From NCBI RefSeq assembly GCF_963169125.1, contig NC_084798.1, positions 105,727,970 to 105,791,969 on the forward strand: DNA of 64,000 bases, in the 5' to 3' direction. Under the pieces are notes generated by a model that was given only the letters and a program-made list of their open reading frames with translations, was not told the origin of the DNA and did not search any database. The stretch is from Humulus lupulus (Eukaryota > Streptophyta > Magnoliopsida > Rosales > Cannabaceae). The first letter of the stretch is position 1; each line of letters starts with the position of its first letter. The position numbers and the translations under genes were made by a program. Shown here piece by piece: positions 1-11,059 of this stretch.

Positions 1-2040
1 CGTTATACATTTGGGATCCCAAAATACTGTTTAGAAATATTTACAACTAAAAAATATGATTAAAGTCGACTAAACGGCAAAATTTGGATTAATACATAGC
101 ATCTCCCAAAAAAGACAGCTAGGTAGGCCGAACATGTACACGTCGCTTCACGCTCTCCGTACTCATGGTTGGTCGACATTTCCCTTGCCCTTACCTGCAC
201 CATAGAGCACCCATGAGCCGAAGCCCAGCAAGAAAACTCCACACAAGCAATCAACATATGCATAACTATTAATTAGCATATAACAAGGCAACCAACAGGC
301 TAAAAACATAGCGACCATGCCGTCCCAGGCGCTTTACCAGGCCCTGGGTTCGCGGTCTACACCGTGAGGATTATTCAGGCATTCAAGAAGGGTCTCACCC
401 TAGCGACTTGCACTCCACGTGCTCAACACCGCTCCCGGTCCTTGCCGTACTCGACCTTGCACTCCACGGGCTTAATGCCATTCTCGGTCCCTTGCCGTAC
501 TTGGCTTCCTGCCATTCTTGGCCTTCGCCATTCATTCACAAATATGCAACACATAGCATATATTCAACAAATACATAAACAAAAGGGCTATGCCTTGCAA
601 CATAATTACATAGTGCCGTGCCCTGCAATATAAAATATAGGGCCACACCCTGCTCTACGGGTACAACAGTTTTCTTACCTGTGTCCCAAGCTTCTCGAGC
701 ACCGATATCATGAGCACAGTCCCCTAGTCAAAGCCTTGCTGAAAACCTAGTCACAACGTATCAACAACATCCATCCATCAAGTTCTAATCCATTAAATAA
801 CTTTGGGTTATAATTCTAGTCTCCGGGACCTTGAATTCTATCAATCCGGGTGATAAAATCCATCCCGAGCCTTAACTTTTGGGTTCCCAAGTCTTAAACC
901 TCCTTGGGGTCCAAAAAACCCCCCTAAGAGTCGTAGCCCCAAGGCCTTGTGTCGCGGCCCGCCTCAACCAGAGGCTCAGCCTCCACATTCAACAAACACA
1001 CGCCGCGACCCAACCAAAGGGGCACCGCGACCCACTCTTCATCTTGGCCTCCCATCTGTTCTAGAGGGCCGCGACTCACCAAGAACAATATCGCGGCCCG
1101 ATCCCTTCGAACCCATAAAATCTCCCATTTTAACAACCAAAACCCAACCAATTTAACTCAAAATCCATCCAACAATACAATTTAACTATCACAATAGTTC
1201 TAGAATGGTCCCAGCAAGAAAACCTAACAAAAAGCTAGCTTAAAGCCTCATCAAATCCCCAATTCAGTCTTTAACTTCAAAGACCCAAGAAAGCTATAAT
1301 TCAGCCAAGAACTACAGAATTTAATGGCTAAAATCATAATTCAAAGCTTACCTTAACCTCTGTTCGAATCCACAAGCGAATACTAAGCTAATCTTCAAGT
1401 CTAGAGCTCTAATTCCATGTTTAAGATGCAATGGTTCCCTTGGAATGGTCTAGAGAAAACAAGAGTGAGAGAGAAGAAGATAGGGTCGGTTTTGGGAAAA
1501 TTCTGGGTGCTTCTATGTTTTGTCTTACTTAGCCGAAGTCACTTTAGTTACCTCCAAGGCTCGGGGTACCAAAAACGTCCCCGAGGGAAAAATGGTAAAT
1601 TTCCCCGATATTCCCTCCTAAACGTTCTAACTTCAAATATATCTTCAAATATTTATTTTCATAACACGATAACTCAATTAAATGTCTAATGCCCAAAATA
1701 CCCCTTGACTCGCCTTGAGTCGGGTATTGGGTCCCATTGTGACTTCCTGGCTAAACCGCTCCCTAGGACTGTCTCGGATCGTGCATCACAAATATATAAC
1801 CACTCACACGTGGTAAAGATCACAACATTCACAAATATTGCATTTATGCCCTCAACGGGCTAAAATTACAAACATGCCCCTAATAACCAAATGGGGCCCA
1901 CATGCATATTTAATTAACCTAAATATGCATTTATAATTACATACTCATCAAATTCGCACATAAATATAATAAATCACTTATTGCCCTCCAGGCATGCTAA
2001 TCAAGGCCCTACGACTTATTAGCAAATTTAGGATACTACA
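1..2040 (-). mobile_element. Partial Tekay-type LTR, reverse orientation
   Basis: Read on the minus strand, this begins TGTAGTATCCTAAATTTGC at 2040 and follows the order of the LTR at 59287-61496: the start block with the GGAGGGCA motif, a region warning of a gene-like intron, GC-rich segments containing CGCGGCCCG, a short repeat of GCAGGGC-type units, and the conserved block near 183-236. The other terminus and any primer-binding site lie beyond base 1. No polypurine tract follows base 2040, so it is a 5' LTR of a minus-strand element or a solo LTR, not a 3' LTR. It is clearly the same family as 59287-61496 but diverged. Confidence 0.85.
560..665 (-). repeat. Short degenerate tandem repeat inside the LTR
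   Basis: Three loose copies of a roughly 27-base unit built on TGCAGGGCxxGGCCCTA (read on the minus strand). The same triplet occurs at 60703-60782 in the related LTR, so it is a property of the family and not a local event. Confidence 0.6.
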
Positions 2041-2902
2041 CCAACTCTGATGAGTCTTGGGTCCAATCCCTTAAGGGGCTTTGCTCCCCATTACATGATT
2101 AGTTTAATTGCATCCTCGGACTTGAGTTGCAGCGATGGTGGAGGTCGAACATGTCCTTGGAACCCACGACAGCGTTGCACTTTGAATAGTGGTGCAGGGT
2201 GATCAACGATGTGTGAGAGCATGGGCTCGCGAGGCTTAGGGTTTAGGCGGCCTACTATTTGGCTGGACTGACGCGTGTACGGCTCTAGCATACGAAGGGC
2301 AACTACTGGGCCTGGCAGAAACGAGAGGGAGAGAGAGAGAAAGTCAGGTGAGAAAATAGTGAAACTGAGAAAGAGTGGCTGAGTGTTTTTTCTAATTTTA
2401 GAGTTTCATTTTTACTTTAATTTTCTTATAATTTAATTACTTAAAAACTGATTTAATTTATTTATTAACTAATTAAATAAAAATTATATTATAAAACTAA
2501 TTTTCTTTTAAATTCTAACTTAATCACCAATTTTTAATTATTTTCTTCAATTTAGTCCCTTGAAATATTATTTGATTTTTATTTTAAACCCAATGAAATT
2601 AACAATCATTTTGGCTCAATTACATTGAATAAAATTATTTCTTTCAATAAAATCCCAAAATATTATGAATTTAACTTTATAATATAATTAAACAAAAATT
2701 ATCTTATAATTTCAATAAATTCAACAAAACTTTTCAAATTCTCAAAAATTTATTTTTATTCAAATTAAAGACCTCTTGTTATTTATTCTCATAAATAATA
2801 TTATAATTTAAGAGATCCAAATTTCTTTTATTTTTGATAAATCTTAAAATTTTGATAAATTATATTTATCAATTTAAAGAATTCTGATTATTTATTTCCA
2901 AT
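2041..2902. other. Unassigned DNA, AT-rich from about 2390
   Basis: No coding potential. 2041-2390 is mixed-composition sequence with a GA-rich run near 2322-2342. From 2390 it becomes very AT-rich. Together with 4258-6369 it flanks the solo LTR at 2903-4252, so both halves were one stretch before that insertion. The AT-rich part resembles, in composition and short phrases, the middle of the large LTR at 31123-34193 read on the opposite strand; this is a weak resemblance. Confidence 0.4.
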
Positions 2903-3052
2903 TGTAGACGCTCAATTTTCACCTAAGGTCTGGCCTGGCCTGGCCTGGCCTTGCGTGGGTACCGCCTAAGCCTCAAGGGTCCCCCGTGAGCCCTCGCCTT
3001 GCCATAGGCCGAAGTGACCAAGTGGGCCCACCTCGCCTAGTAGGTCCTCGCA

Positions 3053-3578
3053 TAGCCTCGCCAAGCATGGCCTCGCCAAGGAGGGCCTCGCCAAGCATGG
3101 CCTCGCCAAGAAGGGCCTCGCCAAGCATGGCCTCGCCAAGCATGGCCTCGCCAAGACGGGCCTAACCAAGAAGGGGCTCGCCAAGAAGGGCCTCGCCAAG
3201 GAGGGCCTCACCAAGCATGGCCTCGCCAAGAAGAGCCTCGCCAAGCATGGCCTCGCCAAGACGGGCCTCGCCAAGCATGGCCTCGCCAAGCATGGCCTCG
3301 CCAAGGAGGGTCTCGCCAAGCATGGCCTCGCCAAGAAGGGCCTCGCCAAGGAGGGCCTCGCCAAGCATGGCCTCGCCAAGGAGGGCCTCGCCAAGCATGG
3401 CCTCGCCAAGAAGGGCCTCACCAAGCATGGCCTCGCCAAGAAGGGCCTCGCCAACCATGGCCTTGCCAATAAGGGCCTCTCCAAGCATGGCCTCGCCAAG
3501 GAGGGCCTCGCCAAGCATGGCCTCGCCAAGAAGGGCCTCGCCAAGCATGGCCTCGCCAAGGAGGGCCTCGCCAAGCAT
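3053..3578 (+). repeat. 15-bp minisatellite, about 35 copies
   Basis: Head-to-tail copies of GCCTCGCCAAGCATG, with the last triplet block varying among CATG, AAGG, GAGG and ACGG. Variants alternate in places, making a 30-base higher-order unit. Because 15 is a multiple of three and the unit has no stop in several frames, long artificial reading frames cross it on both strands. It lies in the presumed U3 of the solo LTR, about 470 bases upstream of the TATA box. Confidence 0.95.
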
Positions 3579-4045
3579 CCTTAGGCGTCTGCCAGGGCCA
3601 CATGCCTATCGCCCAGACTCGTGAGTGACCTCGGGAGGCTTCAGGCATCTCATGCCAAGGACCCAAGATCTCCACCTCACACCAAGGGTCCCATTCCTTA
3701 CACCTTGGGATCCCTATGCTTAGGAGATCCAGTACAAGTCGAATGAGACATATATGTACGACCAAGTACTGAGTACGGATACCAGTGCCAGTGAGACTGC
3801 TGGGGTTAGGATCATGGTCCGTACGTCTACGTCCATAGGTCAGAGCCGACACCACTACCTCCTGCGCCACTACGCCTGCCACCACGCATCAGACATGGGT
3901 ACAGACAAGTAGTGGAGACATCCTCCTGACACCTGCTCCTGTACGGGATGTACGACCACAACCTCTGAAGCCACTCCCCTGACACAGTACACATGTACCA
4001 CTTGGTCTCCTGGACCACTATGTACCTAAGGCCATTAGAACCTAC

Positions 4046-4052
4046 TATAAAA
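4046..4052 (+). promoter_or_regulatory. TATA box of the solo LTR
   Basis: TATAAAA in the context CTACTATAAAATGAAC, about 200 bases before the LTR end, where an R-U5 boundary would be expected. No comparable box is seen on the other strand of this LTR. Confidence 0.55.
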
Positions 4053-4257
4053 TGAACTCTAAGACCACCTGAGAAGGGGTTGGAAATTTTACTGTAGCAG
4101 AGGCTTGAGTGTGAATGAAAGACTGAATTCTCCATTATTGTTCTATCATTATTCTTGAGTTATTGTTCAAATTTTTTATAGCTTTCCGATTAGTGATCTT
4201 GATTTGATAATCTTTCCAACTCAACTTAGTTGACGAGTTCTCACCGTCAACACCAAT

Positions 4258-6369
4258 AAATAATAATGTAACATAAGAATTAAAACTCTTTTACCTCCAA
4301 TTTTTCACCATTTATAAACTTTAAGTTATATTATTATTTATTCCAAAGAATAATACATAATTTGGGATATAAAAATATATTTATTATCTCAATACTTAAT
4401 TAAATAATTAATGCTTTAAATTTCATAATTTCACAATTAAACCCTTTTTAAATTAAATATTATTTTTCTTTAAATTTCCAAGAAAAATGTGGGATAAAAC
4501 CGCTCAGGTTTCATTCTTGGTCAAATACTAATATATATCGGTTGATGTACTTCCATTTTATTAAGTTGAATAAATTAATTTTATAATTTTTCTTTTTAGA
4601 AAAATAATTATTTATTAAGTCCAAAGTTCTTTAAATTTAACCTTTTTAAAAAAATGAAGTAATGTTACTTAGTGAATAATATATCTTAAAAAAAATGGCC
4701 ATTATAATTCTTTTAAAATCCGTAACTTAAACTTTCAAAATTAAGTTTGATTCCATTTATTTCTTTAAACTTTAGGGCTTTGGACTCATTTATTTTTTAA
4801 CAAAAATAAATTCATAAGCTAAGAAAAATCATTTCTTTAAATTTCCAAACTAATTATAATCATTCCTAAAGTGGTAGATTTTTATTCATTAAATTTTTTA
4901 TGATAAATCATAAATAAGTTTCTTACTTTAAATGTCAAAAACTTTACCAAGTGTAAAACTTGTCTAGTTTTTAGTTTAAAAATCTAAATTTTGGTAATCT
5001 ATAATTTAAAATTTACTCATCAATTGCTTACCAAAGTTTCCACATTACCATTTTGATATATTAAAAATGTTCTCCCAAATTTTTTGATCAAACATATTAT
5101 TTTTACTAGGCGAAATATTTCTCCAAAACTCGTAGGTCAAATTGACCAATTTTCAGAATCCATATTCTCTTACCAACTTTCACAAGTTATAATTTTCTAA
5201 CCCTTCCGTACTTTTTTACAAAACTATCCATATTCAATCTTGAGCATATTGTGAATGTTCTTGCCAAATTGAAGATAAAAAGGAGTTGTTTTGGTCAGTG
5301 AACTTGATGTTCACAAATCAGACCTAAAACTAAGTGCACAAAATTTTTCAGATTGCAACACCTTTTTAAAATGATCATATCTTTGTTAATACAAAATGTT
5401 TTTGAACATTTTAAGTGTATAAAACCATATATTATTTCCAAAAAATATCATAGTAACATCAAATTCCAGAGATGACACGTTTAAGGCTTTGCTTGACTCT
5501 TTGGAAGTCAAGACTAAAATTTTGGCAGGAAACCTTTTGTACAAACCCTAGAGGAACTTTGAATTCCTCAACTAAAATCACCACAATCAACATGCATGCA
5601 TCTTCAAATATAATATTATACATTATTATATCACAAAAAACAAATTAAACACCAAAAATTATACATGCAAACTCAGACCCAAACTTTTATAATAAATAAC
5701 CTAAAAACCACTATGTTTTACCTTTGGTATCTTAAAACATGGTTTATGTCCTATCTCCATGGATTCCTACTTACTCAAGCTCTTGAATACCTTCAAAACT
5801 CCCCTAATAACACAAAGATCAGATCCTACCACCTCTAAAAATTGAAAGAAAAATGGAAGTTAATGTTGAAACTTAAGAAATTACCTTTTAAGAGTGTTTG
5901 CATGCACAAGCTTTGATTTCTATGCCTCTAGAGTGTTCTCTACTCCTTGGATCATACATGCAAGTGAGGAAATGAGGGTTTAGTGGAAAAAATTGTAGAG
6001 AATACCTCTATAGAGGTTCAGCCAAGATGACAGAAAGGAAAAGAAAGAACATAAAGACTCACCTTGATTCTCTTAGGTTGTAACACAAGCTTAAGCTTGT
6101 GAGATACTTAAAGAATTTATTTCTTGCTTTTTATTAGTGAGAAGATGTAGTTATTTTTCCTTAGAGAGAGGACGTGGAGAGAATTAGTATTTAGCGAGAG
6201 AATGACCAGCTCAAAATGAAACATAACCCAAGGCTTTGGGACCTTAGTGTAGGCGTGTAAGGGAGATAGAATGAAAGGGTGGGTGACACCTTTTTTTTTC
6301 AAAAAAAAAATTCTCTAATCCTATTTTTCACGTAAGTGGTGTCTTAATCTCCTTTTGACACCTCCAAAT
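4258..6369 (-). other. AT-rich LTR-like remnant, probably minus strand
   Basis: No open frame of interest. Read on the minus strand it shows a CT-rich stretch near 5900-6200 followed by GT-type splice-like sequences and long AT-rich DNA. This is the same layout as the large LTR at 31123-34193, where a CTCTCTCTCAC run is followed by AT-rich DNA with phrases such as TTTTGACC. The Tat element at 6375-18326 inserted at its right side, and 18332-18477 is the continuation. I see no termini. Confidence 0.4.
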
Positions 6370-6374
6370 GCTCT
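6370..6374. repeat. Target-site duplication GCTCT, left copy
   Basis: GCTCT here and at 18327-18331 immediately flanks the Tat element and shows it moved in as one unit. Confidence 0.9.
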
Positions 6375-7125
6375 TGTTGACGCGGTTCTTCGCCAACAGG
6401 TAATTAAGAAAATAAGAGAAAGAGATTAGTGCTTAATAATGAACCGAAAACAGATAAATGATCTTAAAATGGACTGATGACACAACTACGTTTTTAGGTG
6501 GTTCAAATGTTAAAATCATTCTACTCCACCAGCCAATATTATTGCTATATTTCTGGTATTTTTTACAGGGTATTTTGTTATGTAATCGAATCCAACCTTT
6601 TGCAACTCCCAGGGTCTCCATATTTATAGGAGAGGGCACCTGGGAGTTGGTAAGGGGGGTCATCCCGTGACCTTCTTACCCATCATGCCACTTCTGTGAC
6701 ATTCATGGTTAATTCCTAAAACCTGACAAATGAAGTGTGGTCTAATCAACAGGTAAGGGGGATAATGGGCCGCACGGCCCAACCCAGTCGTGGGTGCCTG
6801 AATACGCACGTTCATGTTGCGTTCGAGAATTCAGGGATATATCAGACATGTGATGTCTGATATATGCACGTTTACATTGCGTGGTTGACTTTATAAGGAG
6901 TCACGGCTTCCACCTCCAGCTAGTGCCCCGAGCTAGACGCCTTCCTGACCTGCGGTCTTTATTTTCCTGACTCGGCCCTTAAATAATCTTGGTGAACCTT
7001 TGGTTACCTCGAGCTAAAGAGGTAGGACCTGACAACAGCAGCTCCGGTCATGTGGTATCCACGTGGCTGATATAATTAGGCCATATCTTAGCTCGCTAAT
7101 AGCCCGTGGGAAATCAGGGCGTACA
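6375..7125 (-). repeat. 3' LTR of the Tat element
   Basis: Begins TGTTGACGCGG and ends GGCGTACA on the plus strand. The polypurine tract lies just to its right, which makes it the 3' LTR for the minus-strand gag-pol. It contains the inverted pair CAGACAT...ATGTCTG near 6844-6862 and, on the minus strand, a TATAAATATGG box near 6618-6630. Confidence 0.93.
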
Positions 7126-7142
7126 TTTGCCCCCCAAGCCTC
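7126..7142 (-). promoter_or_regulatory. Polypurine tract of the Tat element
   Basis: On the minus strand the sequence AGGCTTGGGGGGCAAA abuts the LTR terminus TGTACGCC. A G-run of this kind directly before the 3' LTR is the expected primer site for plus-strand DNA synthesis. Confidence 0.7.
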
Positions 7143-7390
7143 TGCTCGTGGCACACGACGTTGTTTGGGGCCACAGTAGGGGCTTTTAGGCTTCTCCATG
7201 GACTCTCCATATTCCACCTATTACGCAGGCGCCGAATACGTGGAGCATCGTGGTTGGTGACGGTACGTCTTCCTAGAACCACATTAAATGGCCTAGCCTA
7301 TACTCAGCCGTCGTTTCGCCTTTCGAGTGGAGAGCCTCGGATCCCACATCAGGGCGATCCAACGGCCCTCCTCTCATGACCTTTCACGTA

Positions 7391-7397
7391 TATAAAA
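7391..7397 (+). promoter_or_regulatory. TATA box driving the antisense ORF
   Basis: TATAAAA within CACGTATATAAAAAGGGG, on the strand opposite gag-pol. It lies about 270 bases inside the 3' LTR and 760 bases before the ATG of the antisense ORF. Transcription would start near 7420-7430. The candidate is supported by the matching splice signals downstream. Confidence 0.65.
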
Positions 7398-7421
7398 AGG
7401 GGTGGCCACCATACGCATGGG

Positions 7422-8152
7422 CCACCCGTTTATTTAAAAATTTTCTGAATTTCCCATCTTCTTCTTTCTTCTCATCCTCAAAAAACCCTCTTTTTCTCCC
7501 GGTTACCGTTCCCAGCATTCCAGAAGATCAGGCGCAAGGGATCCTTTGAGGTTTCGGAACCAGTCACTCCGTCGAGGCCCCAACCCAGACGACCCCTTCA
7601 TCTCCCCCACAGCAAAACACTTCGTAAGTTTTCTGACTATGCATGCTTTAAATTTTCTTTTCACTGTAGCTTAGGTAAATAGTTCCTGTAGCTGCATGCA
7701 AGGTTTTATTGGTTTTTTGTGGGTATGAAGGGTGTAGGCTTTTAGGTTAGGGCATCGATTGTAGAAGAAAACTATTTAGGAGCATGGCTCATAGGGTGCG
7801 TTTTCTGGGGAAACCTTCTGGGTAGATTTTTGGGTATGCTTGTTCAAAATATCCAGCATTTTGGGTGCAAAATAGGGTAGCTTAGGGGACATGCTTCACA
7901 GGCGATTTTGCACCTCTTGCCTACTGAAACTTTCCTTCCAAGGAAAACTTTTATCCTGACCCTCCTGACACACGAATTCTGAGTAATCGGGGATCTGTTG
8001 GGAGCACAGGCGCGTGTTCATAGAACTGTGTAGTCTCACTCTCCACGGGTTGAGCTTACCTCAGCCCGTGCAAAGGAAACACTTCTTCAGATTCTTTCTT
8101 ATGCTTAGGTCACCCTTTCAGAAATCTCTTCTTTTGTTCGCTAGGCGACCAG
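7422..8152 (+). other. 5' leader of the antisense transcript with a predicted intron
   Basis: This stretch has no protein frame. A strong donor TCG/GTAAGT starts at 7624. A pyrimidine-rich tract ends in TTCGCTAG at 8144, eight bases before the ATG at 8153. This gives a 521-base 5'-UTR intron. 5'-UTR introns are common in plant genes; here it is inferred from sequence only. The exact transcription start is unknown. Confidence 0.5.
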
Positions 8153-8848
8153 ATGGGACCCAAGAAGAACGCTCCTAAGAAGACCACAGGCAGCTCGTCC
8201 TCCCAACAGTCCAAAGGAAAGGAGGTGATGACAGACTCCCCAATCCCTGTCTTTGTGCCGGCAGTGGAGCGGGAGCTCGAGGTGGCGCCCGATGCTTTTT
8301 TTGAGGCCGAGAGGATTGTCTCGAAGATCACCGACTAGGGGAGAGTGAATAAAATATTCCTCTCCCACAACATCGAGCTGGGGAGGGGCGCCCTGATCGC
8401 CCGACCTCCCCTAGAAGGTGAGCGGAGCTGCGTGCCACTCGACGAGGAATATGCAGCTTGGAGTGACGAGCACTTCAAGGCTGGGGCCTTCCTCCCGCTG
8501 GACCAATATTTCACTGACTTCCTCAACTATGTGAAGTTGGCTCCTTTCCAGCTCCCCCCAACTTCTACCGTTTGTTGGCGGGGATGAGATATCTGTTCTT
8601 GAAACAGGAGTGGGAGGTCCCCACTCCAGCAGATATCTCATATTTTTTCTGCCTCAAGGCCAGCCCGGAGCAGTGGGGGCGAGGCGACGGGTTCTACTAC
8701 CTGACCCGCTTCCCAAACACGGCGGCGGTCATCGAGCTGCCCAGCCACCCCAACGACTTCAAAGACTAGTTCTTTATGTCCAAGGGGTTTCGCAACTGCG
8801 AACTTCATTACTTCAACCGTCCTCATAAGTACCTTTTACTCTTAGCTC

Positions 8849-8908
8849 GTAAGTTAAGTATTGATTAGCTCCCCCTTTATCCATTTCTGACTTAGAATAA
8901 TTCTGCAG
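8849..8908 (+). other. Predicted intron 1 of the antisense ORF
   Basis: Donor GTAAGT, acceptor TTCTGCAG. The upstream exon leaves one base and the downstream exon supplies two, so the frame runs on into IFARTDKSVILG. At 60 bases it is short for a plant intron, so it is the least secure of the set. Confidence 0.5.
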
Positions 8909-9666
8909 CCATTTTCGCGAGGACAGACAAGTCTGTGATCCTCGGGAGTCAGTACGAGACGCTGGCGGGTCTACCCCCTAATGAAAAGGACTACTTCCAG
9001 TTCGTGACAGACGAGACGATGCTGTCATGCAAACCGATCTCCCTGGGCCAGACTTTGAACCTGAGGAGACCGCGGGGGCCTCCCCCAGCTCGCGAGATGA
9101 GGCCCATTCCCAAGGAGGAGACTGAGGGAGGAGTAGAGGACAAGGTGCCCCTCGTGAGGCGGAAGAGGGCACGGGAGGTCGCCCAAGAAGCTAACATGGA
9201 GAGGGCCCAGTCCGGGGCAGCAGCCGGCTCCTCCGGCCAAGGTAACCCATATCTATTTAGGGGATTAGATATGTCCACCGCAGACCCCCGGCTAGCTCGG
9301 TTCAATTCCAACCAGCCCGTCCAATGCCATCGAAGTGACCCGACCTTGACATAACCCTGCTCCATTGTGTCGACCGGCTTGTGCTAGATTACGAAAGTAG
9401 CCGCCCTAGGGGTACCGTAGTCGTAGACAACACCCTAGCCTTTAGGTCGGCCTTATTTGAGGAGTATGGGACCAACCTTCTGTCATGGCCCTCTCTCCGG
9501 GAGGTTACCGTAGCTCCGGGTCTTAGGCAGTATGTAGAAGAGTCTAGTCTTGAGTCAGTTTCGGACCCAGAACTCATGCTAGCCCGCGAAGTCATTGTCT
9601 TAGATTCCCCCGCAGAAGCTCCGGGGGCGATGGTCGTGACCATAGATTCCTCTTCTAGCTCGGGGG

Positions 9667-9771
9667 GTAGGATCCCTTATGATATATGTTTTTGAATTTT
9701 GTTTTCTCCTTATCCTTGTTCTTCTTGCATATATGCTAACTTGTATACTAATGTTGTCTTTGTTTTTCCAG
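9667..9771 (+). other. Predicted intron 2 of the antisense ORF
   Basis: Donor GGTAGGAT, T-rich body, acceptor TTTTTCCAG. Phase 1 on both sides, joining ...SSSSG to EEMSQPGNKD. Length 105 bases. Confidence 0.65.
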
Positions 9772-10244
9772 AAGAGATGTCTCAGCCCGGGAACAAGGAT
9801 TTGCGAGCTAGGTTCACCGGAGGGAACTCCTCCGCCGGGACCTCCAGGCCCATGGTGAAGAAGCTCCGAGTGGCAAAGAAGGCCGCTGGGACACCAACCA
9901 AGTCCCCTGCGAAGGGGAAAGACCAGACCCCAGCTGTCAAGGCCAAGGTACCTCCACCTCCTGCAGCAATGGAGAAGATTCCCCCGCCCCCTCCACGAGC
10001 TCTCGCCTTCGTTTGGGATATGGAGATGGAGCCCAGGACTTTGGCAGCTGCCACCACCGAGGTGTGCATTCCGGTGGACCCCCAGGCCTTGGAAAAATTT
10101 CCTGACGTCTTTCGGGGGACAGTGTACGAGACGGCAACCTACACCGTCGGCCACTACTACGGGGCCACCGAAAGGGACCTGCGGGCAATCGAGACAAGGA
10201 GCCCGGAGAGTTTGATGGAGTCTTTACTAGGAATGGCTCTAACG

Positions 10245-10336
10245 GTAAGCTGGCTTTGCTCTTTTATACTTTGGTTACCATGCTTTGCCTTGTCTCTCTT
10301 TTTTTTTTCTAAGGCAGTTGCCTCTTTGTTTTGTAG
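10245..10336 (+). other. Predicted intron 3 of the antisense ORF
   Basis: Donor ACG/GTAAGC, a long T run, acceptor TTGTTTTGTAG. Phase 0 on both sides, joining ...LLGMALT to GALALHRSIS. Length 92 bases. Confidence 0.7.
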
Positions 10337-10855
10337 GGGGCTTTGGCTCTTCATCGGAGCATATCCAGGTCTAAGGCTCGGCTCGAGGATATGAGGGGTG
10401 AGCACCAAGCAGTTTTCGCCGCCCATCAAACGACCTTGGCCGCCCTGCAAGCGGCCCAACAGCAGGAAAAAGAGGCCAAGGATGCCTTGGTGGGCGTGCG
10501 GGCTGAGCTGGATGCAGCCCGTCCTAAGCTTCAAGAGGCCGAGGCTACCAAGGCCGCCCTTGCTGCCGTGATGGTCAAGTTGGACTCTGCGAAGACTGGA
10601 GCCGAGGAGGCTAAGGCCACCCTGGCAACGGAGAAGGCAGCTTCCAGTTCCGCCATGGAGGACATGCTCTACCATTGTTGGGTCTTCAACTCGGACGGCG
10701 ACTTCTCCTTTTTAGGAGCGAACTGGGAGGACTTTCGGGAAGGGTTCAAAGCTCGCCTCCAGCAAGAGGCGCCTTCTGAGACTGGGGAGGCCTCCACAGT
10801 GGCTGAGCAGGAGGGCGAGACGGCGACCTCAACGGAGCAGCCCGGTGGAGCCTAG

Positions 10856-11059
10856 GGCCTTTCATTTTCTTTTTACATATATATATATATTTTTGTAACT
10901 TTGTATGAGGTTTTTTCACCTCGAGACAATTGGTTTTAGTCAATTTTTGATTTTATGCACCTTAGTTTGTTTTTTCCCATGATTGATACTCTTATATTTT
11001 TCTGGGAAAAACATATTAACCAATCTTGATCCAATTTTTAACACAAATCCTTGTTGAAT
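10856..11059 (+). other. 3' region after the antisense ORF
   Basis: T-rich DNA with an ATATATATATAT run near 10880. It could hold the 3' end of the antisense transcript. No clear polyadenylation signal stands out and there is no coding frame. Confidence 0.4.

Larger units (their letters stand above)
2903..4252 (+). mobile_element. Solo LTR with 5-bp target duplication CCAAT
   Basis: The segment starts TGTAGACG and ends CGTCAACA, giving imperfect inverted termini with the TG...CA ends of an LTR. The base quintet CCAAT lies directly before it (2898-2902) and directly after it (4253-4257). There is no primer-binding site, polypurine tract or coding sequence inside, so it is a solo LTR left by LTR-LTR recombination. 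A TATAAAA box at 4046-4052 sets the plus strand as the transcribed orientation. Its upstream half is dominated by a 15-bp minisatellite. The internal region of the parent element is not in this window, so its lineage is not settled. Confidence 0.88.
8153..10855 (+). pseudogene. Spliced antisense extra ORF of the Tat element (broken)
   Basis: A protein frame on the strand opposite gag-pol, between integrase and the 3' LTR. Three introns are predicted with GT-AG ends and matching phase: 8849-8908, 9667-9771 and 10245-10336. The first part (about 8345-8848) has the pattern LAPFQLPPNFYRLL...GMRYLF...GFYYLTRFPN, which resembles the plant 'putative gypsy type transposon' domain (Pfam PF04195 style). 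The middle is basic and proline-rich (KPTKSPAKGKD type). The last exon is a 90-residue alanine/glutamate coiled coil followed by a conserved-looking CWVFNSDGDFSFLGANW segment and an acidic tail. Breaks: TAG at 8336-8338, a one-base loss in a C-run near 8558-8563, TAG at 8767-8769, and a frame change near 9335-9351. The function of such proteins is unknown; Tat elements are known to carry antisense ORFs. Confidence 0.8.

Noticed and set aside
924..1185. Overlapping small frames on both strands near 900-1200
   Set aside because: GC-rich LTR sequence; the equivalent positions in sister LTRs (35210-35440, 42600-42800) have no conserved frame.
2966..3885. Long open frames with MARPSLARPCL-type, LGEALLGEAM-type and RRASPSMASP-type repeats on both strands
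   Set aside because: They are the 15-base minisatellite read in several frames; a unit length divisible by three keeps every frame open. No independent sign of a gene.
6844..6862. Inverted pair CAGACATGTGATGTCTG as an operator or terminator
   Set aside because: A short palindrome in a Tat LTR; no evidence of factor binding, and bacterial-style terminators do not apply in a plant nucleus.
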